Shown here piece by piece: positions 1-7,673 of a stretch of 41,776 nt of DNA (the stretch's first letter is position 1; each line of letters starts with the position of its first letter). The notes under the pieces were generated by a model that saw only the letters and a program-made list of their open reading frames with translations, had not been told where the DNA came from and ran no database searches. The translations under genes and the position numbers were made by a program. This DNA comes from CAZGVW01 sp964529265 (GTDB taxonomy: Bacteria; Planctomycetota; Phycisphaerae; Phycisphaerales; UBA1924). The DNA lies in the NCBI GenBank assembly GCA_964529265.1, contig CAZGVW010000101.1, positions 1 to 41,776 on the forward strand, given 5' to 3'.

Positions 1-2
1 CC

Positions 3-137
3 TCCTCTGCGCCCACCGACACCGACCCCGCCGACTCCCCAGATCGCCCGCGCCGCAAGAAGAAGAAAAAGAAGAAGCGCCGCCTCGCGCCCCCCACCGG
101 CGAAGCCGGCGACGAGGCCCAAGATTCCCTCTTCTAG
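3..137 (+). CDS. C-terminal end of a truncated gene, probably topoisomerase VI subunit B
   Basis: An open frame runs in from the left edge of the window and stops at TAG 135-137, giving the last 44 residues of a protein. The tail is hydrophilic: a Pro/Asp/Ser stretch, then seven consecutive lysines (positions 57-77), then Arg-Arg and an acidic end. No catalytic domain is in view. The gene ends 54 nt before top6A on the same strand. In organisms with topoisomerase VI, the ATPase subunit gene top6B normally sits directly beside top6A, so this is inferred to be Top6B. A lysine-rich disordered tail could give non-specific DNA contact. The identity rests on context alone. Confidence 0.55.
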   Translation, partial: SSAPTDTDPADSPDRPRRKKKKKKKRRLAPPTGEAGDEAQDSLF

Positions 138-191
138 AACACACTCCCCCGCGCGCCCTCGCGCCGCGCCCGCCCGCCGAGAGAGACCCCC

Positions 192-1388
192 ATGGCGAAG
201 AAAAAAGTCCGCCGCAAGCCCCAACCATCATCCGACGCCGCCGCGCCGGCCACATCCGCGCCGAAGCCCCGCCGCCGCGCCCGCAATTCCCGGGGCGCAG
301 GCGGCGCCGACACCACCGAGCGCCTCATCCACCTCGCCACCGACCTCGCCAAACAGGCCGCCAAGGGCGAAGACCCCTTCCTCGATATCCCCATCCGCGC
401 CCTCTCCAACGTCGCCTTCAACGAGCGCAAACGCATCATCGAAATGGGCGGAAGCGCGCAGCGCCGCAACTTCTTCAACCTCGGCCAGGCCAAGAAGTTC
501 ATGCAGACCACCCTCGTCGCCGCCGGCTGCAACGAACTCATCCGCCAGGAAAAGACAACCTCCATCCGCGATCTCTTCTACCACTGCAAGCACACCGTCG
601 CCGGCACGAAGGAGAACACCTTCGACGAGCAGGACGAGTCCGATGTCATCATCGAGGATCTCGAAGTCGCCCTCGCCTCGCTCCGCGAGGAACTCGGCCT
701 CTTCGCCGAGCCCAAGGGCGCCATGGTCGGCCCCATGACCATCGTCGATAAGGGCGACACCATCGATCTCGCCCACATGGGCTCCGGCGGCTACGCCATC
801 CCCTCCATCGTCGAGGACGATGTCATCCAGTTCCGCAAGCACGATGCGAGGTTCGTCCTCCTCATCGAAAAAGGCGCCGTCTGGCGCCGCTTCAATGAAG
901 ACCGCTTCTGGGACTCCCACCGCTGCATCATCATCCACGGCGGAGGCCAGCCGCCCCGCGGCGTGCGCCGGCTCCTCTGGCGCCTCCACAACGAACTCAA
1001 ACTCCCCGTCTACGTCCTCGTCGATAACGACCCCTGGGGCTATTACATCTACTCCGTCATCAAGCAGGGCTCCATCAACCTCGCCTTCGAGAGCCAGCGC
1101 ATGGCCATCCCCGACGCCCGCTTCGTCGGCATGTCCAGTTTCGACGCCGAGGAGTTCAACCTCCCCCCCGAAGTCACCATCCGCGTCACCGACCAGGACA
1201 TCCGCCGCGCCAAGGAAATCCGCAACTACCCCTGGTTCGCCAAGAAAAAAGCCTGGCAGCGCGAAATTGAGCACATGCTCAAAAAGGGCGTCAAACTCGA
1301 ACTCGAAGCCCTCTCCAGCAAGGATTTCTCCTTCATCACCGAGACCTACCTGCCCCACAAACTGCGGGAGGGCCGCTTCCTCGACTAG
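192..1388 (+). CDS. top6A: DNA topoisomerase VI subunit A (Spo11-like)
   Basis: This is the 398-aa DNA-cleaving subunit of a type IIB topoisomerase, which with Top6B makes transient double-strand breaks to relax or decatenate DNA. A basic, disordered N-terminus (1-40) precedes a winged-helix (CAP-like) domain. The catalytic tyrosine is probably Y130, in TTSIRDLFYHC. The Toprim metal site is visible as E226 (LLIEKGAVWRRF) and D278/D280 (VLVDNDPWGYYIY). The C-terminus matches the family closely (ITDQDI-like segment, YPWF, KWQREIE-like helix, YLPHKL ending). ATG at 192 follows a weak GAGAGAG. It lies 54 nt after the putative top6B end, so the two are likely one operon. Topo VI is mainly archaeal and plant and is patchy in bacteria. 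Confidence 0.93.
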   Translation: MAKKKVRRKPQPSSDAAAPATSAPKPRRRARNSRGAGGADTTERLIHLATDLAKQAAKGEDPFLDIPIRALSNVAFNERKRIIEMGGSAQRRNFFNLGQAKKFMQTTLVAAGCNELIRQEKTTSIRDLFYHCKHTVAGTKENTFDEQDESDVIIEDLEVALASLREELGLFAEPKGAMVGPMTIVDKGDTIDLAHMGSGGYAIPSIVEDDVIQFRKHDARFVLLIEKGAVWRRFNEDRFWDSHRCIIIHGGGQPPRGVRRLLWRLHNELKLPVYVLVDNDPWGYYIYSVIKQGSINLAFESQRMAIPDARFVGMSSFDAEEFNLPPEVTIRVTDQDIRRAKEIRNYPWFAKKKAWQREIEHMLKKGVKLELEALSSKDFSFITETYLPHKLREGRFLD

Positions 1389-1508
1389 GGAAGCCCCCAA
1401 ACAGGGGAGTCCACCCCCCTTAACCCCCCAATTGCGGGATAGCACGCGGCCCCGGTAGGATGACACTGGAGTCGCTTCCCCCGGCCAAGCCGCCGTCGAA
1501 GCCGCCCA

Positions 1509-1540
1509 GCGCCGCTCTTTCAAAGAGCGTCGCCGTTTTG
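1509..1540 (+). terminator. Hairpin followed by short T run upstream of the ANTAR gene
   Basis: Arms 1509-1519 and 1523-1533 pair over 11 positions with one mismatch (core CGCTCTT/AAGAGCG) around a 3-nt loop. CGTTTTG follows. It lies 120 nt after the top6A stop and 60 nt before the response-regulator ATG. It could end the top6 transcript or act as a leader hairpin. The T run is short, so efficiency is doubtful. Confidence 0.35.
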
Positions 1541-1592
1541 TCGCGCAGCAAGCGCACTTCCGGTCTCTCTTCCCTGAGGTCGAACGCAGGTC

Positions 1593-2237
1593 ATGCCTCC
1601 CATGACAGACACCAAGCCACGGCCCGCTGCGCAGATCCGCACTCCGCGGCAGATGCTGCCCAAGCGCGTCCTCATCGCAGACGATGAGCACCTCATCGCC
1701 TCCTCGCTCGCCGCACACCTCGTCGATCTGGGGTGCGATGTCGTCGGCCCCGCCGCCAACGGACAGATCGCCATCGAGATGGCCCGCCGCGAACTCCCGG
1801 ATATGGCCCTCCTCGATATCCGAATGCCCCAACTCGACGGCCTCTCCGCCGCCAAGACCATCTGGGACGAGCTCGGAATCCCCGTCGTCATCATTTCCGC
1901 CTACAGCGATCCCGAGTCCGTCGAGCGCTGCCACGACCTCGGCGTCTTCGGCTACCTCCTCAAGCCCATTGATCAGGACGGGTTGCGCGTGTCCCTCTCC
2001 GTCGCGTGGGCCCGCGCGCAGAGCCTTCGCGATTCCGGCGAGCGCGTCATCCAACTCGAGCGCAACCTCGCCAACCGCCGCGTCGTCGAACAGGCCAAAT
2101 GGAAACTCGTCGAAGCCGGCGGCATGTCCGAGCCCGAGGCGCACCGCCGCCTCCAGACCACCGCCCGCAACCGCCGCGCGCCCCTCGCCGAAATCGCGCA
2201 GGCCGTCATCGACGACGCCATCACCCTCGATTCCTGA
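1593..2237 (+). CDS. Response regulator with C-terminal ANTAR RNA-binding domain
   Basis: The protein has 214 aa. Residues ~24-140 form a CheY-like receiver with acidic pocket D30/D31, phospho-acceptor D75 (ALLDIRMP), S102 and K124-P125. Residues ~155-214 are a canonical ANTAR domain (LERNLANRRVVEQAKWKL, then EAHRRLQTTARN and the terminal helix). AmiR/NasR/EutV-type ANTAR proteins bind paired hairpins in nascent RNA and prevent termination, so this is probably a phosphorylation-controlled antiterminator. No histidine kinase is adjacent and its partner is unknown. ATG 1593 is used; ATG 1602 is also possible. Hairpins occur on both sides of the gene (1509-1533 and 2265-2311), but whether they are its targets is not shown. 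Confidence 0.92.
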   Translation: MPPMTDTKPRPAAQIRTPRQMLPKRVLIADDEHLIASSLAAHLVDLGCDVVGPAANGQIAIEMARRELPDMALLDIRMPQLDGLSAAKTIWDELGIPVVIISAYSDPESVERCHDLGVFGYLLKPIDQDGLRVSLSVAWARAQSLRDSGERVIQLERNLANRRVVEQAKWKLVEAGGMSEPEAHRRLQTTARNRRAPLAEIAQAVIDDAITLDS

Positions 2238-2264
2238 GTGCGACGCACGCCCGGCTTTTCCATC

Positions 2265-2311
2265 TTGCCCAGTTTGACAGGCAATTGCCTCCCTTACCAA
2301 AACTGGGGCAA
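2265..2311. repeat. Nested inverted repeat downstream of the ANTAR gene
   Basis: The outer arms TTGCCCAGTTT (2265-2275) and AAACTGGGGCAA (2300-2311) pair with one bulged G. They enclose a perfect 12-bp palindrome AGGCAATTGCCT (2279-2290). No T run follows, so it is not a standard intrinsic terminator. It starts 28 nt after the response-regulator stop and may be an mRNA 3' structure or a binding site. TTGACA at 2274-2279 also resembles a -35 box, but no good -10 box follows. Confidence 0.4.
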
Positions 2312-2400
2312 TCGCCCGGTTTCTCTTCACACTTTTTCTGCCAAGTCCTCTCCAAAACCCGGTGACCGTGCGCACCGCGGCTGGTAGTCTGTCCCCGTTG

Positions 2401-2544
2401 CAGCAGTCGTGTGCATCGCCAGGACAGCGACGATTGCCAGGACATTGATGCATCACGCTTTGTAGCAGGCCGATCCGTCAGGTCGGGTTGCCGGCATTCG
2501 GAGGAGGCGCCGGCGACTCCCACGGACCGGCCTGTTCTTTTTTT
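2401..2544 (+). ncRNA. Candidate structured RNA or leader upstream of the BtpA-family gene
   Basis: The 396-nt gap between the response regulator and the BtpA-family gene contains two nested structures. The first has arms 2409-2417 (GTGTGCATC) and 2447-2456 (GATGCATCAC) enclosing a direct repeat of GCCAGGACA. The second is an imperfect 13-bp terminator stem (2466-2478/2522-2534) that encloses another stem, GTTGCCGGC/GCCGGCGAC (2487-2495/2508-2516), with GGAGGAGG in its loop. A T-rich tract follows. It matches no riboswitch class or housekeeping RNA known to me. It may be an independent small RNA or an attenuator of the downstream gene. The 5' end is undefined. Confidence 0.4.
2466..2544 (+). 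terminator. Intrinsic terminator 90 nt upstream of the BtpA-family gene
   Basis: The stem CAGGCCGATCCGT (2466-2478) / ACGGACCGGCCTG (2522-2534) has 13 positions with a single A-C mismatch. TTCTTTTTTT (2535-2544) follows. It is one of the clearest Rho-independent terminators in the window. Its position, upstream of a gene rather than directly after one, suggests either the end of a small RNA or an attenuator. Confidence 0.65.
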
Positions 2545-2633
2545 GCCGCGCGAGTGCGCAAAGCGCCCTGCGCCCCGCGCCCAGCGCCAATCCCAGCGCC
2601 CCCACCCCCCATCGCGTACATTCATCGCACGCG

Positions 2634-3470
2634 ATGACCCCGAGCAAACCGCAAACACTCCCGCCGCGCGCCATCATCGGCATGGTCCACGTCGCCGCCC
2701 TGCCCGGCGCGCCCGCCCACAGCCTCCCGCTCGATGACATCGCCCGCGCCGCCGCGGATGAAGCCCGCATCCTCGCCGAGGCAGGCTTCGACGCCCTCCT
2801 CATCGAGAACATGCACGATCGCCCCTACCTCCGGCGCCGCGTCGGCCCCGAAACCGTCGCCGCCATGACCCGCATCGGCCTCGCCGTGCGCGCCGCTGCG
2901 CCGAAACTCCCCCTCGGCGTCCAGATCCTCGCCGGCGCGAACGTCGAAGCCCTCTCCGTCGCGCACGCCGTCGGCGCATCCTTCATCCGCGCCGAAGGCT
3001 TCGTCTTCGCATCAATCGCCGATGAAGGCCTCCTCGACGAAGCCGACGCCGCCCGCCTCCTCCGCCACCGCAAGTCCATCGGCGCCGATGGCGCAGGCCC
3101 CGATCCCCGCATCGCCATCTACGCCGATATCAAGAAGAAGCACTCCAGCCACGCCATCACTGCCGATGTCTCCCTCGCCGAAACCGCCGAAGCCGCCCTC
3201 TTCTTCGGCACCGATGGCGTCATCGTCACCGGCGCCGCCACCGGTCGCGCCACCAGCCTCGAAGACCTCGCCTCCGTCCGCACCGCGCTGCCGAACGGCA
3301 CCATCCTCGTCGGCTCCGGCGCTGCCGCCGATCAGATTCCCGCGCTCTTCGCCCACGCCGATGCCCTCATCGTCGGCTCCGCCCTCAAGCGCGATGGCGT
3401 CTGGTCGAACCCGGTCGATCCCGACCGCGCCCGCCGATTTGCCGACGCCGCGCGCAACGCTCGCCGGTAG
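2634..3470 (+). CDS. BtpA/SgcQ family protein (TIM-barrel)
   Basis: The protein has 278 aa, the normal length for this family. The N-terminal signature IIGMVHVAALPGAP and the following DEARILAEAGFDALLIENMHD are typical of BtpA (implicated in photosystem I stability in cyanobacteria) and SgcQ-like proteins. Later barrel strands are recognisable: PLGVQILAGAN, ASFIRAEGFVFASIADEG, IYADIKKKHSSHAI, GVIVTGAATG and ADALIVGSALKRDG. The biochemical function outside cyanobacteria is unknown; the fold suggests a phosphate-binding (beta/alpha)8 enzyme. No Shine-Dalgarno is visible before ATG 2634. TACATT at 2616-2621 could be a -10 box of a nearly leaderless message. It is preceded by the terminator at 2466-2544. 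Confidence 0.88.
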   Translation: MTPSKPQTLPPRAIIGMVHVAALPGAPAHSLPLDDIARAAADEARILAEAGFDALLIENMHDRPYLRRRVGPETVAAMTRIGLAVRAAAPKLPLGVQILAGANVEALSVAHAVGASFIRAEGFVFASIADEGLLDEADAARLLRHRKSIGADGAGPDPRIAIYADIKKKHSSHAITADVSLAETAEAALFFGTDGVIVTGAATGRATSLEDLASVRTALPNGTILVGSGAAADQIPALFAHADALIVGSALKRDGVWSNPVDPDRARRFADAARNARR

Positions 3471-3541
3471 GCTTGCCTGAGCCCCGCGCTCAGGCCCGCC
3501 CCGCGTCGGGCCCAGGTCAACCACCAACCCCGGGAGCCACG

Positions 3542-5743
3542 ATGCGCCTCCTCACCACACGCCGCAATCTCATCCTCGCTCTGCTTCCCGCGCTCGCGCT
3601 CCTCGCGCCGATCGCCACCGTCGCGGCCGATCCCCTCGCCTCCTCCTTCATTCCCGCCCGCCGCGAAGCCCAACGCGCCTTCGAGCAGTTCCTCCTCGAT
3701 TCCGTCTCCGCCGATACGCTCCGCGCCTACCACGATGCGCTGGCCTCCGAGCCTCACGTCGCCGGCTCCGACGGCGATCAGCAGGTCATCAACTTCATCG
3801 CCGATCACTTCTCATCGCTCGGCCTCGATGTCGAGAAGCACGAGATCCTCGTCTACCTCGCCAAACCCTTCTCCGCTTCGCTCGACATCGTTTCGCCCGA
3901 GCCCATCTCCCTCCCCATCATCGAGGAACCCCTCCCGGAAGACCCCTTCTCCCAGCGCGAGCGCCTCCACTGGGGCTACAACGCCTACAGCGGCAACGGC
4001 GATGTCACCGCGCCCCTCGTCTACGCCAACTACGGCCGCAAGGAAGACTTCGAAAAACTCGCCGAACTCGGCATCGACGTGAAGGGCAAGATCGTCATCG
4101 CGCGCTACGGCGGAAACTACCGCGGCTACAAAGCGAAGTTCGCCGAAGCCGCCGGCGCCGCGGGCCTCATCATCTTCACCGATCCAGTCGATTCCGGTTT
4201 CACCCAGGGCCTCATGTACCCCGAAGGCGGCTTCGCAAACGATACGACCATCCAGCGCGGCTCCATCGCCACGCTTCCCTACACCGGCGATCCCCTCACC
4301 CCCTTCGTCCCCGCTACGCCCGAAGCGAACCGCCTCCGCCCCGATGAAGTCGCCCTCCCGCGCATCCCCGTGCAGCCCATCGGCTGGCGCTCCGCGCACG
4401 AAATCCTCTCGCGCATGAAGGGCCCCGCCGTCCCCACGGCGGAAACTCCGCGCGAATCATGGCAGGGCGGACTGCCCTTCACCTACCGCCTCACCTCCGG
4501 CGAAACCGATCTCGGCGAGCCCGCCGTCACCGTGCGACTCGCCGTTCAGCAACTGCGCTCCCTCGTCCCCACCGCCAATGTCCTCGGCGCGCTCCGCGGC
4601 GAGCGCTTCCCCGAGCAGACCGTCATCTTCGGCTGCCACCACGATGCCTGGATCTACGGCGCGCAGGACCCCACCTGCGGCACGATCCTCGTCCTCGAAG
4701 CCGCGCGGCTCTTCGCCGAGGCCGCCAAACGAGGCTTCAAGCCCGATCGCACCATCCTCTTCGCCACCTGGGGCGCCGAGGAGTTCGGCATCATCGGCTC
4801 CGCCGAATGGGTCGAAGCCAACCACAGGAGCCTCACGCAGAACGCCGTCGCCTACTTCAACGCCGACGCCGCCACCTTCGGCATGCAGTTCCGCGCCAGC
4901 GCCTCGCCCTCCCTGAAATCCCTCATCGCCGCCGCCGCTTCCCAGGTCTACTCAGCGCCCCCCGATGAGCCCGACCTTGCTAACCCCGACAACCAGCCCG
5001 GCGCCGATTCACCCGCTTCCGGGGGCCGCGGCTTCACGCGCCTTCTCGCCCGCCCCCGCTTCGGCGATCTCGGCGGCGGCTCCGATCACGTCGGCTTCCT
5101 CTGCCACGCCGGCGTCCCCGCCGCCGGCCTCTCCGCCACCGGCGCCCGCGGCAACGCCTATCACTCCATCTACGACAACCTTCACTGGTACCGCCAGACC
5201 GTCGGCGATGACTACGAGCCCGCGAAGCACCTCACGCGCGCCGCCTGCCTCATGCTCGCGCGCCTCGCCTCCGCCGATGCCCTCCCCCTCGACCCCGCCC
5301 AGACCTGCATCGACTTCCGCGAGCACATCGGCCGCATCTCCGCCCGCGCCGAAACGCTTGAAGTCAAGGTCGATTTCACAGACCTCATTGCCGCCTCCGA
5401 GCGCGCCGAAGAAGCCGCCCGCGCCGCCATAATCGCCCTCAGCGCCGCCATCGAATCCACTTCAGCGCCCGGCGACGCACGCCTCGCGCGCGCAACCACC
5501 GCGCTCATGGCCCTCGATCGCCTCTGGTACAGCGAGCCCGGCCTCCCCGGCCGCCCCTGGTTCCGCAACCTCTTCGCCGCCCCCGACGAAACCGCCGGCT
5601 ACGCCCCCTGGATGCTCCCCCTCCTCCGCTGGACCGTCGAGAACCGCGACCCCAACCGCATCGAACGCGCCAAAATCGTCTACACCGACATCCTCACCCG
5701 CCTCGAACGCGACGCCCGCGCCCTCGAATCCTCCCTCCAATAG
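3542..5743 (+). CDS. Exported M28 family metallopeptidase (glutamate carboxypeptidase II-like)
   Basis: The protein has 733 aa from ATG 3542 (GGGAG at 3532-3536); a TTG at 3473 would only add a Pro/Arg-rich leader. A signal peptide (residues 1-29, ending VAAD) directs export. A protease-associated domain spans roughly 130-240. The M28 domain carries the co-catalytic di-zinc ligands in family order and spacing: H366 (GCHHDAW), D376 (AQDPTCG), E413/E414 (WGAEEFG), D442 (YFNADA) and H541 (YHSIYDN). They keep an almost constant 11-12 residue offset from human GCPII. The C-terminus (~620-733) fits the transferrin-receptor-like dimerisation domain. It probably trims peptides in the periplasm or outside the cell. 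It starts 71 nt after the BtpA-family gene. Confidence 0.93.
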   Translation: MRLLTTRRNLILALLPALALLAPIATVAADPLASSFIPARREAQRAFEQFLLDSVSADTLRAYHDALASEPHVAGSDGDQQVINFIADHFSSLGLDVEKHEILVYLAKPFSASLDIVSPEPISLPIIEEPLPEDPFSQRERLHWGYNAYSGNGDVTAPLVYANYGRKEDFEKLAELGIDVKGKIVIARYGGNYRGYKAKFAEAAGAAGLIIFTDPVDSGFTQGLMYPEGGFANDTTIQRGSIATLPYTGDPLTPFVPATPEANRLRPDEVALPRIPVQPIGWRSAHEILSRMKGPAVPTAETPRESWQGGLPFTYRLTSGETDLGEPAVTVRLAVQQLRSLVPTANVLGALRGERFPEQTVIFGCHHDAWIYGAQDPTCGTILVLEAARLFAEAAKRGFKPDRTILFATWGAEEFGIIGSAEWVEANHRSLTQNAVAYFNADAATFGMQFRASASPSLKSLIAAAASQVYSAPPDEPDLANPDNQPGADSPASGGRGFTRLLARPRFGDLGGGSDHVGFLCHAGVPAAGLSATGARGNAYHSIYDNLHWYRQTVGDDYEPAKHLTRAACLMLARLASADALPLDPAQTCIDFREHIGRISARAETLEVKVDFTDLIAASERAEEAARAAIIALSAAIESTSAPGDARLARATTALMALDRLWYSEPGLPGRPWFRNLFAAPDETAGYAPWMLPLLRWTVENRDPNRIERAKIVYTDILTRLERDARALESSLQ

Positions 5744-5745
5744 AA

Positions 5746-5955
5746 CCCATCCTCATCTCTTCTTCCTTCTTCTCCTCTTCTCTTTCTCCTCATCTCTTCT
5801 TCTCTCCTCTTTCCTCCTCATCCTCTTCCTCTTCCCCTCTATTCCTTCTCCTTTCTCCTTCCTCTTCTATGTCTTACCCACCCTCTTCTGCCTTCCTCTG
5901 TGCCCCTCTGTGTCCCTCTGTGTCCTCTGTGTTCAACTCTTCTCTTCTCCGACTC
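5746..5955 (+). repeat. Polypyrimidine tract with CCTCTGTG tandem array
   Basis: About 210 nt of almost pure C/T on the plus strand separates the peptidase from the threonine-synthase-like gene and runs up to its ATG. Within it, CCTCTGTG occurs four times with a 9-10 nt period (5895-5902, 5905-5912, 5915-5922, 5924-5931). A frame stays open through the tract, but the implied Ser/Leu/Cys-rich peptide is unlike any enzyme N-terminus, so it is treated as non-coding. Such a strand-asymmetric tract can form triplex DNA or an unstructured leader RNA. Confidence 0.75.
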
Positions 5956-7185
5956 ATGCCCGTCGCCTACCTCGAATCAGCCCTCGATTCCACGCGCTTC
6001 CCCGCGCGCACCCTCCAGACCACCCATCGCGATCGCCCCCTCTGGGTCCGCTACGACCTCGACGCCGTCCGCCGCAGCGTCACGCGCGATCAACTCGCCC
6101 AGCGCCCATTCACCATGTGGCGTTACCGCGAACTCCTCCCCGTCGATGACGATGCCCGCATCGTCTCCCTGAACGAAACCGTCACGCCCCTCGTCCCCGC
6201 GCCGCGCCTCGCGCAGAGCCTCGGCCTGCGCACACTCCTCATCAAGGATGAATCCCGCCTCCCCACCGGCTCCTTCAAGGCCCGTGGCCTCGCCATGGCC
6301 GTCTCCATGGCGAAGCAGTTCGGCGTGAAGCGCGTCGCCATCCCCACCGCCGGCAACGCCGGCGGCGCGCTCGCCGCATACGCCGCCCGCGCCGGCATCG
6401 AGTGCTTCGTCTTCATGCCCGAGGACACGCCCGAGGTGAACCGCTACGAAGCCGCGGCTTTCGGCGCCCGCGCCTTCCTCGTCAACGGACTCATCACCGA
6501 TTGCGGGAAGATCGTCAAAGAAGGCGCCGCGCGCATGAACTGGCTCGAGTGCTCAACCCTCAAGGAGCCCTACCGCATCGAAGGCAAGAAGACCATGGGC
6601 CTCGAACTCGCGGAGCAACTGGGCTGGCGCCTTCCCGGCGCGATCTTCTACCCCACCGGCGGCGGCACCGGCCTCATCGGCATGTGGAAGGCCTTCGCCG
6701 AACTCGAAGCCCTCGGCTGGCTCGAAGACTCCGCCGCGTCCAAGCCCCGCATGTTCGCCTGCCAGTCCTCCGGCTGCGCACCCATTGTGCACGCCTTCGA
6801 CAAAGGCGAACGCTTCGCCGAGCCGCCCGCAAACCCCCACACCATCGCCAGCGGCATCCGCGTCCCCAAGGCCCTCGGCGATTTCATGATTCTCGACGCC
6901 ATCCGCGAATCCCGCGGCTGCGCGCTCGCCGCCGACGAAGCCCGCATCCTCGACTGGATGCGCCTCTGCGCCTCACTCGAAGGCGTCTCCCTCTGCCCCG
7001 AATCCGCCGCCTGCCTCGACGCCCTCAACCACGCCGTCAAAGCCAACCTCGTCAACCCCGACGAAACGGTCGTCCTCTTCAACACCGGCGCCATGCAGAA
7101 ATACACCGAAGCCATGCGCACCGACCTCCCCCGACTCAACCACACCAACGTCGACTGGACCATCATCGACCGCGGTGCGTCCTGA
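5956..7185 (+). CDS. thrC: Threonine synthase-like PLP enzyme
   Basis: The protein has 409 aa from ATG 5956. It is a fold-type II pyridoxal-phosphate enzyme. K108 in ESRLPTGSFKARG is the Schiff-base lysine, IPTAGNAGGALAAYAARAG is the substrate-loop motif, and PTGGGTGLIG is the phosphate-binding glycine loop. Overall it looks like archaeal-type threonine synthase, which converts O-phosphohomoserine to threonine. The usual GNSG loop reads GNAG here, a mild deviation. The N-terminal zinc ribbon of some homologs is absent. No Shine-Dalgarno precedes the start, which follows directly on the polypyrimidine tract. Threonine dehydratase or a related lyase is the alternative. Confidence 0.82.
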   Translation: MPVAYLESALDSTRFPARTLQTTHRDRPLWVRYDLDAVRRSVTRDQLAQRPFTMWRYRELLPVDDDARIVSLNETVTPLVPAPRLAQSLGLRTLLIKDESRLPTGSFKARGLAMAVSMAKQFGVKRVAIPTAGNAGGALAAYAARAGIECFVFMPEDTPEVNRYEAAAFGARAFLVNGLITDCGKIVKEGAARMNWLECSTLKEPYRIEGKKTMGLELAEQLGWRLPGAIFYPTGGGTGLIGMWKAFAELEALGWLEDSAASKPRMFACQSSGCAPIVHAFDKGERFAEPPANPHTIASGIRVPKALGDFMILDAIRESRGCALAADEARILDWMRLCASLEGVSLCPESAACLDALNHAVKANLVNPDETVVLFNTGAMQKYTEAMRTDLPRLNHTNVDWTIIDRGAS

Positions 7186-7218
7186 TCCTTCTTCTCATTG
7201 CTCATCGCCTGCTCAACG

Positions 7219-7243
7219 GGCGCCCATTGCAATGAGGGGCGCC
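7219..7243. terminator. Stem-loop downstream of the threonine-synthase-like gene
   Basis: The arms GGCGCCC (7219-7225) and GGGCGCC (7237-7243) pair perfectly across an 11-nt loop containing ATTGCAAT. It begins 33 nt after the stop. No T run follows, so it is more likely an mRNA 3' stabiliser than a full intrinsic terminator. Confidence 0.35.
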
Positions 7244-7344
7244 ACTGGAGCCGCATCGGCGCCGGCGCCGAGCAGCCGGAAGCGCCAAAAGGATGCAGGC
7301 GATGCTCGGCAACTTGCCTTCAACGCATCGCGCCAGTTCCGAAA

Positions 7345-7459
7345 GCCCCGGAGGGGCGACAGGATATAGCCACGGGTGGAGCGCAGTCCGCCGAAGGCGG
7401 ACAAAGCGCAACCCGTGGAATCCGTCCCCCCAATTCCATCATCGCCCCCGGAGGGGGCG
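7345..7459. repeat. REP/BIME-like composite palindromic element
   Basis: Three ordered hairpins lie within 115 nt. GCCCCGGAGGGGC (7345-7357) is followed by GACAGGATATAGCC. A compound stem follows, with outer arms CCACGGGT/ACCCGTGG (7370-7377/7411-7418) and an inner perfect hairpin GTCCGCCGAAGGCGGAC (7386-7402). Then comes CGCCCCCGGAGGGGGCG (7443-7459), followed by GAC. The flanking hairpins share the unit CCCCGGAGGGG plus CGAC in direct orientation, as in bacterial interspersed mosaic elements. Repeats of this style (GGAGGGGCGACA, then ATAGCC) recur in planctomycete and related genomes as far as I recall. No transposase is near. Confidence 0.7.
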
Positions 7460-7657
7460 ACGGAACTGCTCCCGCCAGGAGCGTCGCACTCTCAGCAACC
7501 CCTCAACAACTCCCCCATTGCGTCCTGACGAGCATGCCATCTGCCACCATGCCTCCCACCCCCCCCCTGCGCGCCGCCTCCCAAAAATCCAAAAACCCAC
7601 AATTTTCTTCTCCCTCTCCCACAACCACTTGCGCATGTCCCGCGCGCGCAGTGACAC

Positions 7658-7673
7658 GTTGTGCGCGCACAAC
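7658..7673. repeat. Perfect 16-bp palindrome
   Basis: GTTGTGCGCGCACAAC reads identically on both strands. It lies in the 792-nt non-coding block, about 300 nt downstream (3') of the parvulin gene. It could be a dimeric regulator site or a remnant of a repeat. No promoter elements are recognisable beside it. Confidence 0.45.

Noticed and set aside
1426..1437. 12-nt word CCCCAATTGCGG repeated at 7686-7697
   Set aside because: A repeat of this length is expected by chance in 42 kb of biased sequence, and the flanks do not match.
228..2456. Very long open frame on the minus strand across top6A and the response regulator
   Set aside because: Its translation is an acidic Gly/Ala/Asp-rich string without motifs, the usual shadow of GC-rich codons; the plus strand carries clear family signatures.
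2466..2534. Bacterial SRP RNA
   Set aside because: A long stem with a CAGGTC segment is present, but the conserved GGAAGG-AGCAGC apical motif is missing.
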